Positions 7,457 to 16,716 of a DNA stretch of 43,499 bases are shown one piece after another. The stretch is from Clostridia bacterium (GTDB lineage: Bacteria; Bacillota; Clostridia; Christensenellales; Aristaeellaceae): NCBI GenBank assembly GCA_017433405.1, contig JAFRHH010000062.1:1-43499 (forward strand), in the 5' to 3' direction. Every line of letters begins with the position of its first letter. Positions within the stretch are counted from its first letter, which is position 1. The position numbers and the translations under genes are program-made. The notes under the pieces are model-generated. The model worked only from the letters and a program-made list of their open reading frames with translations, searched no databases and was not told the DNA's origin.

Positions 7457-9795
7457 ATGAACGCGAAAGAGCTGATTCGTCAGGCGGAGCTCCGCCTGAT
7501 GGCGGAAGCCCATAAAACCCTGCCCGAGGCCGACGCCTGGGAGCTGCATAACGCCCTTTCCGGCGCCGCCATGGAAGCCCTCGCCCCCCGCTGGGCCGAA
7601 AGGGAAAAAGCCCGCTTCCCCCGCCGCCAGGCCTACTATCTGTCGATGGAATACCTGGTGGGCCGGCTGGTCTTTAACAACCTGTACTGCATGGGGCTGC
7701 TGGAGGAAACCCGGAGCCTGCTGAAGGAAAAGGGCGTGGATCCGACGATCCTCGAGGACGTGGAGGACGACGCCTTCGGAAACGGCGGTCTGGGCCGCCT
7801 CGCCGCCTGCTTTCTCGACAGCGCGGTCACCTGCGATATTCCCCTGACGGGCTACGGCCTCCGCTTCCGCTACGGCCTGTTTAAGCAGGCCTTCGTGGAG
7901 GGGCGCCAGTGCGAGCTGCCGGACGACTGGTCCCGCTTTGGCGATCCCTGGTCCATCCGCCGGCCGGATGAGGCCGTCGTCGTCCGGATGAAAACCGGCG
8001 ACGTGCTGGCGGTTCCCTATGATATGCCGGTGGTGGGCTACGGCATGAAGAACATCGGCACCCTGCGACTGTGGCAGACGGAGACCTGCATGAAGTGGAC
8101 TTCGGTCTGTTTAATGACCAGGCGTACGCCAAAGCCTCCGCGGACAAGAACCGGGCCGAGGATATCACGAAGTTCCTCTATCCCAACGATACCCGGAAGC
8201 AGGGCCGCCAGCTCCGGGTCCGGCAGCAGTATGTGCTGGTTTCCGCCTCCCTGCAGGATATCCTCCGGGGCTATCGGAAGCGCCACGGGAACGATTATTC
8301 CTTCCTGAGCGGCGAGGTTGCGGCCCAGCTGAACGACACCCATCCCGCCATGGCGATTCCCGAGCTGATCCGCCTGCTTCAGGAGGACGGTCTCTCCTTC
8401 GAGGAAGCCTTCCTCATCGCCCGGGATGTCTTCGCCTATACGAATCATACCGTCATGCAGGAGGCTCTGGAAAAGTGGGATCTTTCCCTCCTGTCCTCCG
8501 TCTGCCCCGAAGTGGTCGCCGTCATCCGGAAAATCGACGCCCGCTTCCGGAAAGAAATGAAGCAGGCGGGAAAGGAGCTCTCCCCGGCGCTGTGCATCAT
8601 CGAAGGCCGCCGGGTTCATATGGCCTGGCTGGCCACCTACGGCTCCCACGCCATCAACGGCGTGGCGGAGCTCCATTCGGAAATCCTGAAGAAGGACGTC
8701 TTCGCCGCCTGGTATCAGCTCTATCCCGAACGGTTCCAGAACAAGACCAACGGCATTACCCAGCGCCGCTGGCTGGGGCTGTGCAATCCGGAGCTCTGCG
8801 ACCTGATCGCCTCCCGGATCGGCCATGGATTTGAAACGGATCTGGACCGGCTGGCCGCCCTGGCGCCGACGATCGACGACGCCCTCTGCGACAGCTTCCG
8901 GGCCGTTAAGCGGACGAAGAAGGAGCAGCTCTGCGCCGAGCTCCTGCGCCGGGAAAAGATCGTCCTTTCCCCCGACCTGGTCTTCGACGTTCAGGTCAAG
9001 CGCCTTCACGAGTATAAGCGCCAGTTCATGAACGCCCTGTCCATCCTTGCGATCTATGACGAAATAAAGCAGGGAAAGCAGGCGGATCTGCCCCCCGTCG
9101 TCATGCTCTTCGGGGCGAAGGCCGCTCCGGGCTACGTCCGCGCCAAGGCGGTGATCCGCTGGATCAACCTGATTGCGGAAAAAGTCAACGCCGATCCCGC
9201 GGTGAAGGACCGGCTGAAGGTCGTCTTCGTGCCCAACTATAACTGCTCCTGGGCGGAGAAGATCATTCCCGCCGCGGATATCTCCGAACAGATCTCCCCC
9301 GCCGGCACGGAGGCCTCCGGCACGGGCAATATGAAGCTGATGCTGAACGGGGCGGTGACCCTGGGTACCTTCGACGGCGCCAACGTGGAAATCGTTCAGG
9401 AGGCCGGCAGGGAAAACAACTATATCTTCGGCGCCACCGTCGAAGAGCTGGAAGCGATCCGGGATACCTACGATCCGAAGGCGATCTATGAAAAGAACCC
9501 GGTGCTCCGCCGGGCCCTGGATACCCTCGTGGACGGCACCTTCCCGGATGAGGACGGGGCCTTCGCCGAGCTCCACGACGCGATCCTGAAGGGCGCCAGC
9601 TGGCATAAGCCGGATCATTATTACGTGATGCAGGATTTCGAAAGCTACCTGGACGCGAAGCTCCAGGCCATCCGGGACGCGTGCGCTCCCGGGAACGCCT
9701 TCGCCCGGAAATGCCTCGAGAACATCGCCCACGCCGGCAAGTTCTCCTCCGACCGGACGATCCGCCAGTACGCGAAGGAGATCTGGAACGTCTGA
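7457..9795 (+). pseudogene. glgP: Glycogen/maltodextrin phosphorylase with a one-base frameshift
   Basis: GT35 phosphorylase, which releases glucose-1-phosphate from alpha-1,4-glucans using PLP. The gene starts at ATG 7457 after AGGAGG, and the N-terminal part is normal through VVGYGMKNIGTLRLW. The frame then changes: homology resumes at LHEVDFGLF from about 8086 in the +1 frame. One base appears missing near 8083-8086, and the first frame would stop at TGA 8306-8308. The second part is intact to TGA 9793-9795 and contains the PLP-lysine motif EASGTGNMK and the KRLHEYKRQ segment. Repaired, it would be about 779 residues, normal for the family. All other motifs are conserved, so a recent mutation or a sequencing error is more likely than old decay. 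Confidence 0.9.
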
Positions 9796-9806
9796 TGATT
9801 CCCCTC

Positions 9807-9839
9807 AAAAAAGCGGAAGCCCTGCGGCTTCCGCTTTTT
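9807..9839 (+). terminator. Bidirectional terminator between glgP and rsmI
   Basis: A 9-bp perfect stem (GCGGAAGCC 9813-9821, GGCTTCCGC 9826-9834), loop CTGC, with an A-run before and a T-run after. It can end transcription from both the + strand maltodextrin operon and the convergent - strand rsmI operon. Confidence 0.9.
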
Positions 9840-9898
9840 GATACTCCGACGGATCCATCCCCGTGCGCCTTGCTCCGCGTTCCGTTTTTCCCGTTTCC

Positions 9899-10765
9899 CT
9901 ATTCCATAATCTCCGCGGCGATCCGCTTCAGCGTCAGCGCTGCCTGCTTGACGGCGTTCTTCTTCTCCCCCGCCTCCGTCAGCCGCTCCTGTGCCTCCCG
10001 AAGCCCGATTCCCTCCTGCTTCATCACCCGGATCAGACGCCCCTCCAGGCTTTCCGCCCCTTCCGGCTCCTCCCGGGCCTCCTCCTTCTCCGGCAGCGCC
10101 AGCACCACGCAGTACTCGCCCTTTTCCGTCTTCTCGTTTTTCTCAAGCGCCGCCAGGATCTCCGTCGGGCTTCCGTACAGCGTTTTTTCGTATCGCTTCG
10201 TCAGATCGCAGCATACCGTCAGCCGGCTGTCCGGAAAAACCTCCCCGATCATCTCCGTCAGCAGGCAGATCCGGTGCGGCGATTCATGGAGCACCGCGAC
10301 CCGGGGCCCCCGGCCGATCTCTGTGAGCTTTTCCCGGATCGCCTTTTTCTCCCTGGGCAGAAAGCCGTAGAAGGCGAATTCCCGGGCGTCAAAGCCGCTG
10401 ACGGAAATCGCCGCGATCCCCGCGCAGCATCCCGGAATCGGGATCACCGGGACCCCGAGGGCGATGCAGGCCGCCGCGACCTCGTTTCCCGGATCGGAAA
10501 TGCAGGGCGTGCCCGCGTCCGTCACCAGGGCGGCCGTCAGATTCTCTCCGGCGATTCGCTCCGCGATCGCCTGGGCCTTGCTTTCCCCGCTGTGACGATG
10601 GCAGCTGATCAGGGGCGCGTGGAGGTCAAAGACCTGGCAGAGCTTCATGGTAACCCGCGTATCCTCGGCGATGATCAGATCCGCGCTCCGCAGGGTTTCA
10701 ATCCCCCGGGGAGAGAAATCCTGCAGGTTGCCGATAGGCGTCGCCACAATGTTCAGCAGGGCCAT
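9899..10765 (-). CDS. rsmI: 16S rRNA (cytidine(1402)-2'-O)-methyltransferase RsmI
   Basis: Methylates the 2'-OH of C1402 in the 30S decoding centre, next to the base modified by RsmH. It has 288 residues. The tetrapyrrole-methylase fold starts at LNIVATPIGNLQDFSPR; AEDTR, the LVTDAGTPCISDPG block and PGCCAG near residue 110 are family signatures. A helical C-terminal segment (about 230-285) fits the RsmI helix-turn-helix domain. I used the ATG at 10765, which has GGAGGTGA upstream; the open frame further upstream overlaps rsmH. It follows rsmH by eight bases, so two methylations of the same nucleotide are encoded in tandem. It ends in TAG. Confidence 0.95.
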   Translation of the reverse strand: MALLNIVATPIGNLQDFSPRGIETLRSADLIIAEDTRVTMKLCQVFDLHAPLISCHRHSGESKAQAIAERIAGENLTAALVTDAGTPCISDPGNEVAAACIALGVPVIPIPGCCAGIAAISVSGFDAREFAFYGFLPREKKAIREKLTEIGRGPRVAVLHESPHRICLLTEMIGEVFPDSRLTVCCDLTKRYEKTLYGSPTEILAALEKNEKTEKGEYCVVLALPEKEEAREEPEGAESLEGRLIRVMKQEGIGLREAQERLTEAGEKKNAVKQAALTLKRIAAEIME

Positions 10766-10773
10766 TCCCGATG

Positions 10774-11751
10774 TCACCTCCGCCCCCCGTCCCGGGGAAA
10801 AATATCTCCGGCCTCCTCCCGCTTCTCCGCGATCCGAAGCTTGGCGCTTCTCGCCCGGGGATTGCGCTCCGTTTCCTCCTGGGTCGGCGGAACCGCGCCC
10901 CCGCCCAGCACCCGGACGACCGGCCGCCGCCCGCAGGTGCAGATCGGCGCCTTTGGCGGGCAGACGCAGGGGTTCTCCAGCCGCTTGAAGCAGCGCTTTA
11001 CGATTCGATCCTCGAGGCTGTGAAAGGTAATGACGCAGATCCGTCCCCCCGGCTTCAGCAGGCTGATAAAGTCCTCCAGCGCGCCCTCGAGGGGGGAAAG
11101 CTCGTCGTTGACCGCGATGCGGACGGCCTGGAAGGTCCGCCGGGCCGGATGGCCGTCGTCCTTCCGCCGCACGGCCTTCGGGATCGCCGCGTCCACCGCC
11201 GCCACCAGGTCGAAGGTGGTTTCCAGAGGCCTTTGCGCCCGGCGTTCGCAGATCATGCGGGCGATCCGGGCCGCCCATTTTTCCTCGCCGTATTCCCGGA
11301 TGACCCGGGCGATCTCCGCCTCCCCGGCGGTGTTGAGAAAGTCCGCCGCCGTTTCCCCGCGGCTCCGGTCCATCCGCATGTCCAGGGGCGCGTCGGCGTG
11401 ATAGCTGAAGCCCCGTTCCGGGGTATCCAGCTGGGGGCTGGAGACGCCAAGATCCAGCAGCACCCCGTCCAGGGCGTCGACTCCCTCCGCCTGAAGCAGG
11501 GCCTTCCCGTCGTGGAAATTCCCACGGATCGGGTGAAAGCCCGGATAGGCCTTCAGCCGCTCCGTCGCGGCGCGGATGGCCTCCTCATCCCGGTCGATGC
11601 CGTAGAGGACGGCCTCTCCGCCGCTTTTCTCCAGGATGGCCCCGCTGTGGCCGCCGCCGCCGAGGGTTCCGTCGCAGTAGACGCCCCCCGGCCGCGCGCC
11701 AATCCACGCAAGCACCTCCTGAAGCAGCACCGGCTCATGCTGAAAAGCCAT
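10774..11751 (-). CDS. rsmH: 16S rRNA (cytosine(1402)-N4)-methyltransferase RsmH
   Basis: N4-methylates C1402 of 16S rRNA. It has 325 residues. The N-terminus HEPVLLQEVL, SAM motif DGTLGGGGHS, LDLGVSSPQLD, and ITFHSLEDRIVK near residue 255 are diagnostic. A Cys-rich tail segment (CVCPPKAPICTC) is normal for Gram-positive members. The ATG at 11751 has GGAGGG six bases upstream. It usually opens the division/cell-wall cluster behind mraZ. Here it is instead between valS and rsmI, with no mraZ or ftsL nearby. It is probably read together with rsmI. Confidence 0.96.
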   Translation of the reverse strand: MAFQHEPVLLQEVLAWIGARPGGVYCDGTLGGGGHSGAILEKSGGEAVLYGIDRDEEAIRAATERLKAYPGFHPIRGNFHDGKALLQAEGVDALDGVLLDLGVSSPQLDTPERGFSYHADAPLDMRMDRSRGETAADFLNTAGEAEIARVIREYGEEKWAARIARMICERRAQRPLETTFDLVAAVDAAIPKAVRRKDDGHPARRTFQAVRIAVNDELSPLEGALEDFISLLKPGGRICVITFHSLEDRIVKRCFKRLENPCVCPPKAPICTCGRRPVVRVLGGGAVPPTQEETERNPRARSAKLRIAEKREEAGDIFPRDGGRR

Positions 11752-11818
11752 GCCTTCCCTCCTGCTGATTTTTTCTCCTCTGTGAACGCCAGTACACATC
11801 TGCCATTCCGCAGACAGA

Positions 11819-11861
11819 GGGGACGGTTCTTCTGTCCTGACGGGCAGGAAGAACCGTCCCC
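11819..11861. repeat. Long palindrome between valS and rsmH (REP-like or terminator)
   Basis: A perfect 14-bp stem (left arm 11819-11832 starting GGGGACGG, right arm 11848-11861 ending CCGTCCCC) with a 15-base loop that can itself pair partly. There is no clean T-run on either side, so it is less like a terminator than like a dispersed REP-type palindrome. The core GGACGGTTCTTC resembles intergenic repeats I recall from clostridial genomes. Only one copy is visible in this window. Confidence 0.55.
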
Positions 11862-11874
11862 CGTTGCCCGCGTT

Positions 11875-14529
11875 TTACAGGCTCTCCTTCAGCTCGGCGA
11901 TCCGGCTTTCCAGCGCTTCCGCCTTCTGCCGGCTGGCTTCGAGCTTCTCCTTCTCCTGGGCCACCAGCTGGGCCGGCGCCTTGGAAACGAAGCCCGGGTT
12001 ATTCAGCTTGCCCTGGGCCCGCTCGATTTCCTTCCTGATATTATCCCGTTCCTTCGTCAGCCGGGCGATTTCCTTTTCGAAATCCACCAGGTCGCCGAGG
12101 GGGATAAAAAGCTCGCCGGCCCCGGTAACGGCGGAAACCGTCTTTTCCGTAATCTGGTTCCGGTCGGCGATCAGCTCGACCTGCTCCGCTCCCGCCAGCT
12201 TTTTGAAATAGCCTTCGCCGCCCCGCAGGGTCTCTTCCCAGCCGTCCCCGGCCAGCAGCATCAGCCTCGTCCGCTTCGAGGGCGCCACGTTCATCTCGCT
12301 CCGCAGGTTCCGGATCGCCCGGATCACTTCCATCACGCCCTGCATCTTCCGCTCGTCCTCGGCGAAGCGGAGCGCCTCGCTGGCCTCCGGCCATTTCTGC
12401 AGCATCAGGAAGCCTTCGCTCTCCGGCAGATACTTGTAAACCTGCTCCGTCAGGAAGGGCATAAAGGGATGCAGCAGCTTGAGCAGATCCGTCAGCACGT
12501 GGAGCAGCACCGCCCGGGCCGTCTCCTTGCTCTCCCCGTCCTCGCCCAGGAGCCGGCTCTTCGTCAGCTCGATATACCAGTCGCAGAACTCGCTCCAGGC
12601 AAAGTCATAGATCTTCGTGGCCGCCAGGCCGAAGTCCCCGTCCTCCATGTGGGCGGAAATATCCCGGATCGTCTCCTGCAGCCGGCTGAGGATCCATTTG
12701 TCCGCCGTCTCCAGCTCCCCGACGCGGAAGGCCTTCTTTTCGCTGACGTTCATCAGCACGAACCGGCTGGCGTTCCAGATCTTGTTGGCGAAGTTCCGGG
12801 CGGCCTCGACCTTGTCCCGGCTGTAGCGGGTATCGTTTCCGGGGCTGACCCCCATGACGAGGCTGAAGCGCAGCGCATCGGCGCCGTACTCCTCGACCAC
12901 CTCCAGGGGATCGACGCCGTTCCCCAGGGACTTGGACATCTTCCGGCCCTGCTCGTCCCGGACCAGACCGTGGATCAGCACGGTTTCAAAGGGCGTCTCG
13001 CCCATGTGCTCGATGCCGCTGAAGATCATCCGGGCGACCCAGAAGAAGATGATGTCATAACCGGTCACCAGCATGCTCGTCGGATAGAAGTATTTCAGAT
13101 CCTCCGTCTGATCCGGCCATCCCAGGGTCGAGAAGGGCCACAGGGCCGAGCTGAACCATGTGTCCAGCACGTCCTCGTCCTGGCGCACCTTTCCGCCGCA
13201 CTTCGGGCAGACCGTCAGATCCTCCCGGCTGACCGACATCTCGCCACAGTCCTCGCAGTACCAGGCGGGAATCCGGTGGCCCCACCAGAGCTGCCGGCTG
13301 ATGCACCAGTCCCGGATGTTCTCCATCCAGTTGTAATAGGTCTTGCTGAACCGGTCCGGCACGAAGCGGGTCTTTCCTTCCCGAACCGCCTGAATCGCCG
13401 GCTCCGCCAGGGGCTTCATCCGAACGAACCACTGCTCGCTGAGCCGCGGCTCCACCGGCGTCCTGCCGTGGCGGTAGCAGAAGCCGACGTTGTGGGTATA
13501 ATCCTCGGTCTTCACCAGCAGGCCCAGCTTTTCCAGCTCCTCGAGCACCGCCTTCCGGCATTCCATGGGATCCATGCCGTTATACTTCCCGGCGTTTTCG
13601 TTCATGGTCCCGTCGTCGTTGGTCACCGTGATGATCTCCAGGTTATGCCGCTGGGCGACCTCGAAGTCGTTCGGGTCGTGGGCCGGGGTCATCTTCACGG
13701 CGCCGGTTCCGAAGTCCATTTCGACATAGTCGTCCGCCACCACGGGAATCTCCCGGTTCATGATCGGCAGAATCACCTTTTTCCCGACCAGATCGGTATA
13801 CCGCTCGTCCGCCGGGTTCACCGCCACGCCGGTGTCCCCCAGCATCGTCTCCGGCCGGGTGGTCGCGACGATCACGCCTTCCCCGCCGTCTGCGCCGGGA
13901 TACCGGATATGCCAGAGATGGCTCGCCTGCTCCTTGTATTCGACCTCCGCGTCGCTCAGCGCGCTGCGGCAGGCGGGGCACCAGTTGATCATCCGCTGGC
14001 CGCGGTAAATCAGTCCCTTTTCAAACAGCCGCACGAAGACCTCGCGAACCGCCTTGCTGCAGCCCTCGTCCATGGTGAAGCGCTCCCTGCTCCAGTCGCA
14101 GCTGACGCCCATCTTCCGCTGCTGATGCACAATGCGCCCGCCGAATTCCCGCTTCCAGGCCCAGGCCCGCTCGAGGAAGGCTTCCCGTCCGATCCCCTGC
14201 TTGGTCAGCCCTTCCTTGCGCATGGCTTCGACAATCTTGACCTCCGTCGCGATTGCGGCGTGATCCGTGCCCGGCAGCCAGAGCGTCGGATCGCCCTTCA
14301 TCCGGTGATACCGGATCGGCGCGTCCTGCAGGATGCAGTCCATGGCATGACCCATATGCAGCTGGCCGGTAATATTGGGCGGCGGCATGACGATGGTAAA
14401 GGGCTTCTTCCCCGGAACCCGGTGAGCGGTAAACGCCCCCGCCTCTTCCCATGCTTTGTAAAGATCCGCCTCGATCGCCTGGGGATTAAACCGGGTTTCC
14501 ATATCCGCGCCGGTCATTTTCTTCTCCAT
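11875..14529 (-). CDS. valS: Valyl-tRNA synthetase
   Basis: Class I aminoacyl-tRNA synthetase that charges tRNA-Val and edits mischarged threonine. Its 884 residues are typical. HIGH-type motif HMGH is at 58-61 within PPPNITGQLHMGH; KMSKS is near 530. The CP1 editing domain lies between, and a zinc-binding CEDCG...CPKC pair is near 425-450. The anticodon-binding domain is followed by the C-terminal coiled-coil arm (about 815-884). The ATG at 14529 has AAGGAGGAG upstream. No T-box leader is present. Instead an intrinsic terminator sits directly upstream, after rpmF. It lies downstream of yceD and rpmF and may depend on read-through from them. Confidence 0.97.
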   Translation of the reverse strand: MEKKMTGADMETRFNPQAIEADLYKAWEEAGAFTAHRVPGKKPFTIVMPPPNITGQLHMGHAMDCILQDAPIRYHRMKGDPTLWLPGTDHAAIATEVKIVEAMRKEGLTKQGIGREAFLERAWAWKREFGGRIVHQQRKMGVSCDWSRERFTMDEGCSKAVREVFVRLFEKGLIYRGQRMINWCPACRSALSDAEVEYKEQASHLWHIRYPGADGGEGVIVATTRPETMLGDTGVAVNPADERYTDLVGKKVILPIMNREIPVVADDYVEMDFGTGAVKMTPAHDPNDFEVAQRHNLEIITVTNDDGTMNENAGKYNGMDPMECRKAVLEELEKLGLLVKTEDYTHNVGFCYRHGRTPVEPRLSEQWFVRMKPLAEPAIQAVREGKTRFVPDRFSKTYYNWMENIRDWCISRQLWWGHRIPAWYCEDCGEMSVSREDLTVCPKCGGKVRQDEDVLDTWFSSALWPFSTLGWPDQTEDLKYFYPTSMLVTGYDIIFFWVARMIFSGIEHMGETPFETVLIHGLVRDEQGRKMSKSLGNGVDPLEVVEEYGADALRFSLVMGVSPGNDTRYSRDKVEAARNFANKIWNASRFVLMNVSEKKAFRVGELETADKWILSRLQETIRDISAHMEDGDFGLAATKIYDFAWSEFCDWYIELTKSRLLGEDGESKETARAVLLHVLTDLLKLLHPFMPFLTEQVYKYLPESEGFLMLQKWPEASEALRFAEDERKMQGVMEVIRAIRNLRSEMNVAPSKRTRLMLLAGDGWEETLRGGEGYFKKLAGAEQVELIADRNQITEKTVSAVTGAGELFIPLGDLVDFEKEIARLTKERDNIRKEIERAQGKLNNPGFVSKAPAQLVAQEKEKLEASRQKAEALESRIAELKESL

Positions 14530-14555
14530 GGATTCTCCTCCTTTGTGAAGTTACA

Positions 14556-14585
14556 AAAATAGCTCCGACCCTGATGGGCGGAGCT
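14556..14585 (-). terminator. Terminator or attenuator between rpmF and valS
   Basis: On the - strand a 10-bp stem (AGCTCCG plus CCC pairing with GGG plus CGGAGCT, one bulged base), loop ATCA, followed directly by ATTTTT. It lies 27 bases before the valS start with no clear promoter in between, so some read-through, or a promoter inside rpmF, is needed for valS. Confidence 0.8.
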
Positions 14586-14621
14586 GCGGGATCCATTTCC
14601 ACAACAGACATCAGTCGTCAA

Positions 14622-14813
14622 TCAGGCGTCTTTCTTTTCTTCCTTGCTGACGACCTGGACGCCGTTATAATATCCGCAATTTTTGCACACGCGATGGGAC
14701 AGCTTCATCTGATGGCACTGCGGGCATTCGCCGATCGCAGGCATCTCAAGCTTCCAGTTGGCGCGGCGGCTGTTTCTGCGAGCCTTCGATATTTTCCCCT
14801 TCGGAACCGCCAT
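14622..14813 (-). CDS. rpmF: 50S ribosomal protein L32
   Basis: 63 residues. The [20 protein letters not shown] start is the bL32 signature. The zinc-binding form is present, with C30/C33 and C43/C46. An AGGAGGTG site precedes the ATG. It is three bases downstream of the yceD-like gene, the usual yceD–rpmF pair, and is followed by an intrinsic terminator. The next expected genes in many bacteria (plsX and fatty-acid genes) are absent here. Confidence 0.97.
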   Translation of the reverse strand: MAVPKGKISKARRNSRRANWKLEMPAIGECPQCHQMKLSHRVCKNCGYYNGVQVVSKEEKKDA

Positions 14814-14816
14814 GAT

Positions 14817-15308
14817 TCACACCTCCTCGTTGTTTTCAAGCAATTGTCGCAGCCCGGCAAACGGATACTGAATACCCGGTTCGGCGGGGGCAACATCCGG
14901 GTCCCTGTACTGAAGCCCCGGGCAATCCTCCCTGCAAAGGAAGCGGATTGGCAGAGCCATGACGGCGTATGACATAACCAGCCGGTCCAGATCCACCTCG
15001 TGACCTTCGTAGGCGAAGATCTCCGGATCCTCCGGATCCCCGGCCCGGATGAAGGTTTCGTCGAACTCGTTCCGAACCTCCGCCTGGGCGGGTTCGAGGC
15101 ATTTGGCGCAGCGCGCGTGGGCCGTGGTCCTGACCGTTCCCCGAACGGAAATGTTCCCGTCCTCGTCCGAAAGGAAGCTCCCTTCGACGGCCGCGTCCTC
15201 CAGCCGGACCAGATCTCCGCCGATTTCCTGCTCCGCAATGGCCTGCGTACCGGAAAACGGGAATTCCTGCCCGGGATGGGACAGCGCTTCTGAAACGTTC
15301 AGCTTCAT
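14817..15308 (-). CDS. YceD/DUF177 family protein
   Basis: 163 residues. It belongs to the family linked to 23S rRNA accumulation and almost always paired with rpmF. Conserved Cys pairs are seen at C67/C70 (ARCAKCLEP) and C125/C129 (FLCREDCPGL), with the acidic ETFI and EVDLDRLV stretches between. The exact biochemical role is not established. The ATG at 15308 has GAGGTGAGG upstream and a perfect consensus promoter 30 bases further up. Confidence 0.9.
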   Translation of the reverse strand: MKLNVSEALSHPGQEFPFSGTQAIAEQEIGGDLVRLEDAAVEGSFLSDEDGNISVRGTVRTTAHARCAKCLEPAQAEVRNEFDETFIRAGDPEDPEIFAYEGHEVDLDRLVMSYAVMALPIRFLCREDCPGLQYRDPDVAPAEPGIQYPFAGLRQLLENNEEV

Positions 15309-15337
15309 GTCCTCACCTCAAAAAGTGACCATTCGAT

Positions 15338-15366
15338 ATTATAAGTCTTCAAAAAACGTTTGTCAA
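15338..15366 (-). promoter_or_regulatory. Consensus promoter of yceD–rpmF
   Basis: On the - strand TTGACA (15361-15366), a 17-base spacer and TATAAT (15338-15343): an exact sigma-70 consensus, fitting a strongly expressed ribosomal-protein operon. Confidence 0.92.
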
Positions 15367-15411
15367 CACTTGTTTTGACGCTTTTTCGCGTCTCCGGCTC
15401 TCTCTGTCCGC

Positions 15412-16647
15412 TTACCCTCTGACATGACCCATAGTCACCAGATCCAGCGTATCCCTTGCAATCATGATCTCCTCATTCGTCGGAATGACGCAGACCGTCA
15501 CCCTGCTGTCGTCGGCGGAGATGACCGCTTCCTTCCGGGTATTGTTCTTCTCGGGATCGATCTTCGCCCCGAGGAACTCCATCCCCTCCATGACCCGGGC
15601 CCGCAGATCCGCGTTGTTCTCGCCGATGCCGGCGGTGAAGCAGATGATGTCGACGCCGCCCATGGCCGCCGCGTAGGAGCCGATATACTTCTTGATGCCG
15701 TAGATCAGCATCTCCTGGGCCAGCTTCGCGTTCTCGTCGCCGTGCTCCGCCAGGTCGTCAATATCCCGGCAGTCGCTGCTCTTTCCGCTGATTCCCAGCA
15801 GGCCGCTCTTCTTGTTCATCATGGTCAGCACCTCGTCGACGCTGATCGGATGGCCCACCGGAGTCCCGTCGTCGTTGAGGGGGTTGTTGGCGATAAACTA
15901 CACCACCGCGGGATCGCAGCTGCCGCAGCGGGTTCCCATCAGCAGGCCTTCCAGAGGCGTCAGGCCCATGGAGGTATCGACGCACTTCCCGTCCTTAACG
16001 GCGCTGAGGCTGGAGCCGTTCCCCAGGTGGGCGATAATGATTCGCTTGCCCTCCGGCTTAACGCCGAGGAAGTCGCAGACCCGGCGGCTGACGTACCGAT
16101 GGCTGGTTCCGTGGAAGCCGTAGCGGCGTACGTGCAGCTTTTCCTCATACATCTTCGGAACGCCGTACATATAGGCCTTCGGCGGCATCGTCTGATGGAA
16201 GGCGGTATCGAAGACGGCGACCTGGGGCGTCCCCTTCATCACCTTCTCGCAGGCCTCGATCCCCATCAGGTTCGCCGGGTTATGCAGCGGCCCTAAGGGG
16301 AAGCAGTCGCGAATCGCCTGCTTGGCGGCGTCGTTGACGATGACGGAGGCGGTAAAGGCGCTCCCGCCGTGCAGCACCCGGTGCCCCACCGCGCCGATCT
16401 CGTCGGTGCTCCTGATGACGCCGAACTCCGGATCCTGCAGGATCTTCAGCATCAGCTGCGCCGCGGCTTCGTGATCCGGAATCTTCTCGGCGATCTCGGT
16501 CTTCTTCTCCCCGGCGCTGTGCTTCAGGCGGCTTCCCTCAATCCCGATCCGCTCCACCAGCCCCTTGGCCAGCTCCTTTTCGCCGTCCATGTCGATCAGC
16601 TGATATTTCAGGGAGGAGGAACCCGCGTTCACAACCAGAATCTTCAT
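15412..16647 (-). pseudogene. ackA: Acetate kinase interrupted by an in-frame TAG
   Basis: Converts acetyl-phosphate and ADP to acetate and ATP. The gene starts at ATG 16647 with MKILVVNAGSSSLKYQ, the AckA phosphate-binding signature. Family motifs HRVLHGG, FDTAFHQTMP, YGFHGTSHRYVS, HLGNG and GLTPLEGLLMGTR are intact. Codon 250 is TAG (15898-15900) after CDPAVV. The same frame continues with [13 protein letters not shown] through [11 protein letters not shown] and FTAGIGEN to TAA at 15412, so both halves are well conserved. Total length would be 411 residues, slightly long for the family. There is one lesion and no frameshift. It is a point mutation, an assembly error or, less likely, read-through. 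No pta gene is adjacent. Confidence 0.88.
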
Positions 16648-16688
16648 AACTGCCTTCTTACTCCTTTTCAAAGGTTTATTTCCTTCCA

Positions 16689-16716
16689 ATTATACACGCT
16701 TTCTCTTGAATTGCAA
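16689..16716 (-). promoter_or_regulatory. Promoter of ackA
   Basis: On the - strand TTGCAA (16711-16716), a 16-base spacer and TATAAT (16689-16694), about 42 bases before the ackA start. It overlaps the divergent promoter of tmcAL. Confidence 0.7.

Noticed and set aside
10771-14562. Very long + strand open frame (over 1200 codons) opposite rsmH and valS.
   Set aside because: It is the antisense of GC-rich real genes, and its product has the His/Pro/Arg/Leu-rich look of a shadow frame.
14530-14620. T-box riboswitch upstream of valS.
   Set aside because: The gap is too short and lacks the specifier stem and the GGTGG-containing antiterminator bulge.
15898-15900. TAG recoded as a sense codon in this organism.
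   Set aside because: rsmI, the CnaB surface protein and the phosphodiesterase genes end with TAG at sensible C-termini.
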